The notes under the pieces are model-generated. The model was not told the DNA's origin and searched no databases. It saw nothing but the letters and a program-made list of their open reading frames with translations. From contig OX421494.1 in NCBI GenBank assembly GCA_949126835.1, positions 1,860,001-1,924,000 of the forward strand: a DNA stretch of 64,000 bases, written 5' to 3'. Both the position numbers and the translations under genes were made by a program. This DNA is from Anisus vortex (taxonomy: Eukaryota > Mollusca > Gastropoda > Planorbidae). Shown here piece by piece: positions 51,601 through 60,600 of the stretch; position 1 is the first letter of the stretch, and the number at the start of each line of letters is the position of its first letter.

Positions 51601-54600
51601 GAAAATGGATATCGTCAGTTTCAATACCTAACTTGTTACACGGCGCGGCGACCTTGACCTGATATCCTTTTTTTCCTCTCGCAAATATCCCAATTCGGCG
51701 ATCAAAAGTATGGTTGACAGCAAACTTACACAGCGTGCACGAAATCATGAAACAGATGACGAAGAAGCTTCCGAGTCTGCTCCGAGTAAAAAAGCGAAGG
51801 GGTAGGCTATTCTGCAAGAGTTTAGAGTGCCGGCTATCGGCCAATTTAAGTTTTGGGAAACTATAAATGATCAACTTTTTTCTTTCATGAAAACTTAAAA
51901 GGCGAAATAAAACGCATGTGTGATTCTATATTTATTTTTAGGTCAGGGTTTCCCTAGTTTTTGCTTTCGTGGCCTATTCGTGCCTACTGAGTTTTAAAAA
52001 CTTTTTTTAGCGCAATCCCGTAATGTAGCTTTTTTTTTGGACCTGTAGTTTCATAGGCTATAGTCTAGATCTATATAAATCTCCAAGAAGTCAACGTTTT
52101 TATTGTCTGACACGGCAATCGGTAATAAGCCTACTTCACGCGAATTTGTTTTTAGGTCAATCTGTACATCACGCACGCTTTACTCGCGGCTTTCTTTTAA
52201 ATTCTTGACGTTTTATTTTACTAACGGAGAGATTAAAACTCGTTGTTTTCATTACAATAAAACTTTTGTTTATCAGCCTACTAAAACCAAAGCAACTATT
52301 TATTAATAGACTTGATCTCGGCTCAACGTCGGGGTTTCAATTATTACTATCAATGATTCAATGGTGTAAAATCGTCACTATAAACTTGTTTTTGTACAAC
52401 ACGGAGCTCGCTGTAGGCCCTACATTGTTAGTAGTACCTAACTTGTTACACGGCGCGGCGACCTTGACCTGATATCCTTTTTTTCCTCTCTCGCAAATGT
52501 CCAAATTCGGCTATCAAAAGTATGGCTGACAGCAAACTTACACAGCGTGCACGAAATCATGAAACGGATGACGAAGAAGCTTCCTAGTCTGCTCCGAGTA
52601 AAAAAGCGAAGGTGTATTCTGCTCGGAAGCAAATGTTTATAAATAAATATTCTATGAAATATAAGTACTTGCATGTGTCATTGAAAAGTGACACATCGGC
52701 ACACTGCACTATTTGTCATATCGACTTCTTGGTGGGACACGGAGGGCTCTATGACTGTAAGAGACATGACGAATCGGAGTCGCACCAGAAACTGGCTGTT
52801 GAGAAAGAAAAGTCTAGGCCTACACAAAATATTAGGTCTTTTCTTGTGAAGCCTGAGCCCGTCGCTGGGGAGGAGCAACTTCAGCATGATGTGACTCGTG
52901 CAGAAGCAATGATTTGCAACATCGTGCTCTGATGTGCTGACAAAGGCTGTGGCGTCGATGTTGACTTGTTGATGCATGCAGAAGTGGCAGACGTCAAATT
53001 GCAGGAGTCTTGCAGGTTCAGCAATCTGGAATTCATCAACAGATTTCCTGTCCTGGTCACCAACACCTCACTAGACAAAGTTGCTCAATTTGCTCAGCAG
53101 GTCTGCCTATATCAATCTACTGATGTGTCAGGGTGCATCAAGGACAGAATTGGTTTTCTATTGCTGAAATGAAGCATGAAGATATTGACAGCTTGATGTT
53201 TGAAGACTTGGCGAATGTGATGTTGGGGCTTCTCACCATACCACACAGCAGTGCCCAAAGCGAACGTGTTTTCAGCTGTGTCAGGAAGAACCGGACAACA
53301 CAGCATTCCTCAATGTCTGACCAGACCATGGAGAGCCTTCTGGTGCTCAAGTCCCGGCCAGTGGGCATTTTGGAGTCTGTAAAGGCTCTTAATGATAAAG
53401 ACTTAAAACTGCTGAAAGGGGCATACTACCAGAGTCTAAAAAAGAATGACCAAACAACTAGCTGAAGTAACCAAATGGAGGAGGACAGAAAAATTATTGA
53501 ACACACACCAGCTGTCTATTTTGTTAACATTTTCAACATAGATTTATTAAATTGTGCTGAAAATACAAAACAGATTTTCTTTGCTTGTTTTAAACATTAA
53601 ATGAAACAACTGTTTAAATTTTAATGACTATTATTTTGAATAATTGGTGCGATAGATGACAATTATTATTGCATAGTACACTTGACCTCGGAAAAGTACA
53701 CTTTAGCCTTCTCAAGAATACTCCAAGCGTTTTTCCAGGGTAGACAGGTCTGAAACTGTATTCTCTTTCACTGAACAGATAAACCGTTTGAAGCGGTAAT
53801 ACCATTAACTCTTTCAATGCATGGTCTGATCAGAATACTTTATTATTTATTTAGTTGCAACACAAATTCTATAGTTCATCTGTACTAAGAATTTCATTTC
53901 TTTCTTCATAATTCCTAGACTGTTCACCATGTGGGGAATAACTCTGAACTAGACAAAGGTAAATTATATATTTTTATCAGTAAAAAAATCAAACTTATTA
54001 GAATCTTGCAATATGTAAGAATGAAACAAAAGCTTTTTAATTCAAAATATTTTGCTGCCTGATGAACAAGTGATAAATAAATGCTTGCAACTAGATTTAA
54101 CATTTGATATTGTTGTACGGTAGTTTATTGAATGAGGACACTATATCAACTCCATGCCAACACATGACTTTGAGAATTTCTTACCCAGGGGTCACCAAGT
54201 CATCCTCAGTAGACCTGGGCGATCTGAGCTCAACTCCAGTGGTCCAGTGTTCAAGCACTCCTAAAGGTGTTCAAAGACCAACATCTGAATTACCTTTAAA
54301 GTATAGGTACACCAATCCTGCGCCCATGTCTTCTGGTGACACATGTGAGCTGGAGCAGAGCACTTTAGATAACAGAGGCTTCAAACATGGAAAGGTGAAC
54401 CACTTGTTTATACAGTTTAAAATTGTTACTTGTGACATTTAAAACTTGTTACTGAAGGTTTACTTGTGACATTTAAAACATTTTGAAGGCTTACTAGTGA
54501 TATTTAAATTTTTCTATTGAAGGTTTACTTGTGACACTTAAAACATTTTTTGAAGGTTTACTTGTGACAGTTAAACCTTTTATGAAGGATTACTTGTGAC

Positions 54601-57600
54601 ATTTTAAACTTGTCACTAAAGGTTTACCTGTGACATTTAAAACTTTTTATTGAAGGTTTACTTGTGACATTACATTTTTTGTATTGAAGGTTTACTTGTG
54701 ACATTTAAACCTTTTATGAAGTTTTACTTGTGACATTTAAAATTGTCACTAAAGGTTTACTTGTGACATTTAAAATGTGTCACTAAATGTTTACATGTCA
54801 CATATTAAACTTGTCACTAAAGCTTACTTGTGACATTTGAAAGTTTTTATTGAAGGGTTACTTGTGACATTTAAAAATTGTCACTAAAGGTTTACTTGTG
54901 ACATTTGAAACATTTATTTAATCAACTAAAAAATATATATAAATGAGTAATGTAGTGTACATTGTTTCAGATCAAGTCCAATGCAGTGAGACTGGAAGAC
55001 ACAAGTCTACACCAGACATTCCTTGAGGAAATCATGCTGGCACATTCACAAATAGTCAACAAAACTTCTAGTGTGTCACAGCCTGGTGCCTGCTACCAGT
55101 CACCCATAGTTCAGGAGTGCCAGAATGATCAGAGTGATTCAGGGGTCGGCCCCAGCTGCCCCAAGTCTGGTCAGCCGACGGAGCCTCTCGATGAGAGCAC
55201 GGCTGCTGGCGGCATCGGCGATGGGGCACTCAGTAGTCTGTCCGAAGGATTCCTGGGAGATTCATTTTGGGACCTGCTTCCTGCCGGGGAAAGATTTGAT
55301 TTTATGGATGGTAATAAACGGCTTGACAGCTGTAGGGATCAAGGACAGTTGTTTGGTGATGTGTGCCAGGAAAAAGGCAGAAATGACATTGAGCTTACAT
55401 GTCAAATTGGTGACTATGTTAGCGGCAAAGTAGACAATGGTGAACGACATGACATGAATGTGACATTTACATGTTCACCTTCCAACAGTGACATATTTAC
55501 CAATGTCACACAGGAAACAAGTAAGCCCTGATTTTAGATCTACTTGATTCGACATATGTTGGGCAGATAACAATTTATTAAATTATATTGGAGATGTTGG
55601 CAGATAACAATTTATTAAATTAAATTGGAGATGTTGGGCAGATAACAATTTATTAAATTATATTGGAGATGTTGGCAGATAACAATTTATTAAATTAAAT
55701 TGGAGATGTTGGGCAGATAACAATTTATTAAATTATATTGGAGATGTTGGGCAGATAACAATTTATTAAATTATATTGGAGATGTTGGGCAGATAACAAT
55801 TTATTAAATCATATTGGAGATGTTGGGCAGATAACAATTTATTAAATTATATTGGAGATGTTGGGCAGATAACAATTTATTAAATTATGTTGGAGATGTT
55901 GGGCAGATAACAATTTATTAAATTATATTGGAGATGTTGGGCAGATAACAATTTATTAAATTATATTGGAGATGTTGGGCAGATAACAATTAATAATCTT
56001 AAGTGCTAATTGTTTTATATATAACTTTTATTTTTATCTTTGGTCGTCCACTAAAAGTGAAATTAATTTATAAAGTCTTTAAACTAGTTTTAAGGTTCAT
56101 AGTTGGCAGCTAATTTAAACTATGATAAAGTAGATAACAATAGTGTTACTTTGATCACATACAACTCACATAAAGGATTTCTGTTGGTTCTGATCAGTAT
56201 GGATTAGAAGTGGAGCATTTGAATTAAATAAGAAAATGAAAGAAAAAAAAAGTAAATATTTTTAATTATATTAAAATGTAAAGCTGTAGACTGTTAGACT
56301 TTATGTCAACACACGTATTAGAATACTTTTGTTGTTGTCAGGACCCAAAGTAACTTCTGCCAGTGAAGAGGCTGCAGGTGGAGATAATCCAATGAAAGAA
56401 GGAATAGCTGAACTAGATCCTAAGGTGAATTTATTGTTAGATAAGAAGTTCAACTCAACCCCTAGCTAAATCTACATTTTATATTTCCACTCAGTCATCT
56501 GAGTTTATGTCTTGTATCCGAATAAAAGGATTTCCCTAACAAAACAACTTCATGCGTGTCAGCTTCAAATTGTGCATGTTATTCTAGACATAATTTCTGG
56601 TATTTAAAAAACTCTTTTGTTTATGTCTACATGGCACCTTCGTACATTTTATTTCCAGGTTGATTTTGAGTATCGTGAGTTTTACATCGACGATGACTTT
56701 TGCTACACGGAGAGAATAATGCCGACTCTGGGAAATAGCTTCTTCACCAAGCTAGATTTCTGTTCTCTTACTTTCACTCAGCCAAGAGAGCTGACCCATA
56801 TAGCTGAGAGGCCACCCATAGCCCCTTGCCTATATGGAAACCTGTCTCAGTCTGCATTGACAGATAAGGAAAAAGTGAACAGCTTCAGGACAAAGAGGAG
56901 CAGAAGTGAGAAGGATGTCAGCAACCAACTACAGAATCCTCAGTGCACAAGGTTTACCAAGGGAGGTAACCAGATTTCTAAGGCTAGAGCTGGTGTTCCC
57001 ATCAAGTCTGCACCCAGCGTGAGACACGCAGGGAGTGATCCAAGCCTCAGCCTTAGCCTGGCGGATGTTGTTGGAGAAATTGTTGCGGATAAAGATGAGG
57101 ATACTCTGTTGGAAGTGGATGGAATAATACTAGCTGATGAATCCAGTACAAGCTCAGTTCAGGAAACTCTGCCAGAGAAACAGAATGTAGCTAACAGTGT
57201 ACCTGCTATACCTGCAGCTAACAGTGTTTCTGCAATACCTGCAGCCAACAGCCTATCTTCAAAACCTCTAGCTAAGAGTGTATTAGTGATGCCTGTATCT
57301 AGCACTTTATCTGCAAAACCTGTAGCCAAAAGTGTATCTGCAATAACTGTAGCTAGCAGTGTATCTGCCAAACCTCTAGCTAGCAGTGTATCTAACATAC
57401 CTGTAGCTAATGGTATATCTACAATACCTGTAACTAACAGTGCACCTCCAATGCCTGTAGTTAGCACTGGATCTACAATGTGTGTAATTTCAGCTTCTAT
57501 ACCAACCAGTCAGAGACAGGTGGCTGAAGAAAGCCAAATTTCTCTAGGAGGATACCGGGGCAGGAATGTTGATGATGAGGACAGTGACCTGTGGGTTAGC

Positions 57601-60600
57601 AGCCAGCTGAAAAGCATCCAGGAGAAGATACAGCGCAGAAACGCTAGGGAGTTCTACCTGGTCAGCAGCGATGACGACTCGGAGGAGAGCTTGGTACTGT
57701 CTTGCGCAGAAAGCATTGAGAGATCGTTGAACGCTCTAGGCCTGAATGAGGACATGACAGATAACCCAGCTGCTGACGTCACGTTGAATAACGGGGCTGG
57801 AAACCTACAGAGCGACAGTGACAGCAAAATAAATGTCTACTCACAGGGACAACCTGAAGATTACTGTAAGGACTTAGAAAAGTTGGACCTTGTAGAAACT
57901 CAAAGCATAGGCACAAGTACCACAGGACTCCATTACAAAAGAAGGAAAAAGAAATCCTCCAGCCGTTGTGATAAGATACTTAAAGACAGTGGTGCCATTG
58001 ATGACAAGTAAGTTTATGTCAGAAATAATTTTTCATTGACAGCAACTGTATACAGGATACTTGAGTAGAGTTTAATTCTTTGAGTATTCAATGATTGTAC
58101 ATTTTATTTCTCTTGCAACTCTGATTATTTTTCTTGTATAACACATGACTCAAATTAGGTTTTAAGTTTAACACTGTCATGGGACATTGTGGCAGGGTAG
58201 TATGTTTGGATGACCTACCGAAGGTCCTTGGTTAGGATTCTGGTGAAGGCTAGGATTTGTTCCTGGGTCTGGAGGGTGTCCCTGAGTCCATCCAGCTCTG
58301 ATGGGTAGCTGAAAGTAGTTGTGGCAAAGTAAAGGTGGCTGGGCATTGTGCTGGTCATACAATCACCTAGTATGTTGGTGACTGCTGCTTATTAATGATC
58401 CTATAGATCAATTTGGATTACTTTAACACTGTCACATTTTGTATCCAAAACTTAATTATTGTAATCACTTTAAAAAAAATTCTTGAGAGATTTTGTTTGT
58501 TTTCTTAGGCCTATTGAATCTAGGCCACCATCAATTTTACGCAAGTACAATTCTCAAGGAAATAGCCAAGATGCAGAGAAGCTCAATGCCCGACCTCATC
58601 TTCATCGAATGAAGTCAAATTTATCTGCCAGCCATGGGTCACGCTCCTCAGATCGAGTCATTAGCTTCAAAGATGTAAGAGATGCAGACAACAGACTTCG
58701 CCGTGAGAAAAGATTGGCATCGAAAAGTCTGGCCAAGCCTTCTGATGATGATGAAATCCTACCGAGGTCAAGGCCAGTTCCTGCGGAAAGAAGTTTGATT
58801 GACAGGAGCCATGGGCTGTATTCTACCACAGTGACGACCTGGTTGGAGAAACAGAACTTTGAGGAACGCAGTCAGGTGAATAGCCCTTGCCTGAACTATT
58901 GTGAGAAAAAAAACTCCCGCACTTTGGGGAGACAGTTTGACACAGAACGTGAGAATGAAATGTTTCAAAGCACCTCCAAGCAAAGCTTGAAAACAAAAAT
59001 GTCATTTGATTCTGTTCAATTGCAAGATCCTGTACTTAGGCAAGATTTATCACGCAAGCAAGATTCTGCATGCATGCAAGATTCAGAACATAGGCAAGTT
59101 TCAGCACGCAAGCAAGATTCGGAACATAGGCAAGTTTCAGCACGCAAGCAAGATTTGGAACATAGGCAAGTTTCAGCACGCAAGCAAGATTCAGAACATA
59201 GGCAAGTTTCAGCACGCAAGCAAGATTCAGAACATAGGCAAGTTTCAGCACGCAAGCAAGATTCAGAACATAGGCAAGTTTCAGCATGCAAGCAAGATTC
59301 AGAACATAGGCAAGTTACAGCACGCAAGCAAGATTCAGAACATAGGCAAGTTACAGTACGCAAGCAAGATTCAGAACATAGGCAAGTTACAGCACGCAAG
59401 CAAGATTCAGAACATAGGCAAGTTTCAGCACACAGGCAAGATTCAGCATGCAGGCAAGATTCAGCACATAGGCAAGATTCAGATCCTTATCAATATTCCC
59501 TACATGATTCACTACTTGAACACTCCTGGCTGGAACACTCTACACAATTAGCTCCAGAACAGAAAAACACGTTTGAAAATAAATCTAGAGATCAACTGGA
59601 TGGCCATTGGTCAAAACCAGGAAGTCATGTGACTCGATCAAGAAAAAATAGAAGTCATGATGATACAGAGCACTGTGTGACCTTTGAACTTCAGACACCA
59701 AAGTTACATCACTCTAGTAAGTCTTCATATTCAGAATTTACTTACAAAAAGTTTTTTTTTATTATTATTTCTATATGTGCATATTTCTCTTGTTGATAAG
59801 AGACATGAACAATTAACATTTACTTTGAGGCAGTATTCTAACAGAAATAAATTGGTTTAGGAAAACACTACACCTTATCTTACTTTTACTTCATGTCTAT
59901 TCATAGTGAGAATCTATATACTATAAACACAGCTTGAGTTAAGATTCTAAAAGATGTTTTCCTTGATTTTTCAAATGCATTTCACTCAGACGAAAGTTGA
60001 ATTGCTTTGATAAAAAATCATTTTGAATTTGTTGACAAACTGTTTTGGTTATTGGTTTTGTTGTCTGCTGCTATGATTTGTTGTCTGCTGCTATGATTTG
60101 TTGTCTGCTGCTATGATTTGTTGTCTGCTGCTATGATTTGTTGTCTGCTGCTATGATTTGTTGTCTGCTGCTATGATTTGTTGTCTGCTGCTATGATTTG
60201 TTGTATGTTGATAATCAAAGTTTTACTGAAAAAATTCTTTTGAATGGATTCGCATCTTAGTGCTGACAATTACTTTCCCATAAGAAATAAGTGTATAAAT
60301 TCTATAAAGTATGAATGCAAATATTAGAACAGAACAGAATCAAAACAAAAAGTTTGAAGTTTTCAATGAAAGCTTTATTATAGTTTATTGTTACAATGTT
60401 TATTTCAGAAACAAAAAGTTTGAAGTTTTCAATGAAAGCTTTATTATAGTTTATTGTTACAATGTTTATTATAGTTTATTGTTACAATGTTTATTTCAGA
60501 AACAAAAAGTTTGAAGTTTTCAATGAAAGCTTTATTATAGTTTATTGTTACAATGTTTATTATAGTTTATTGTTACAATGTTTATTATAGTTTATTGTTA

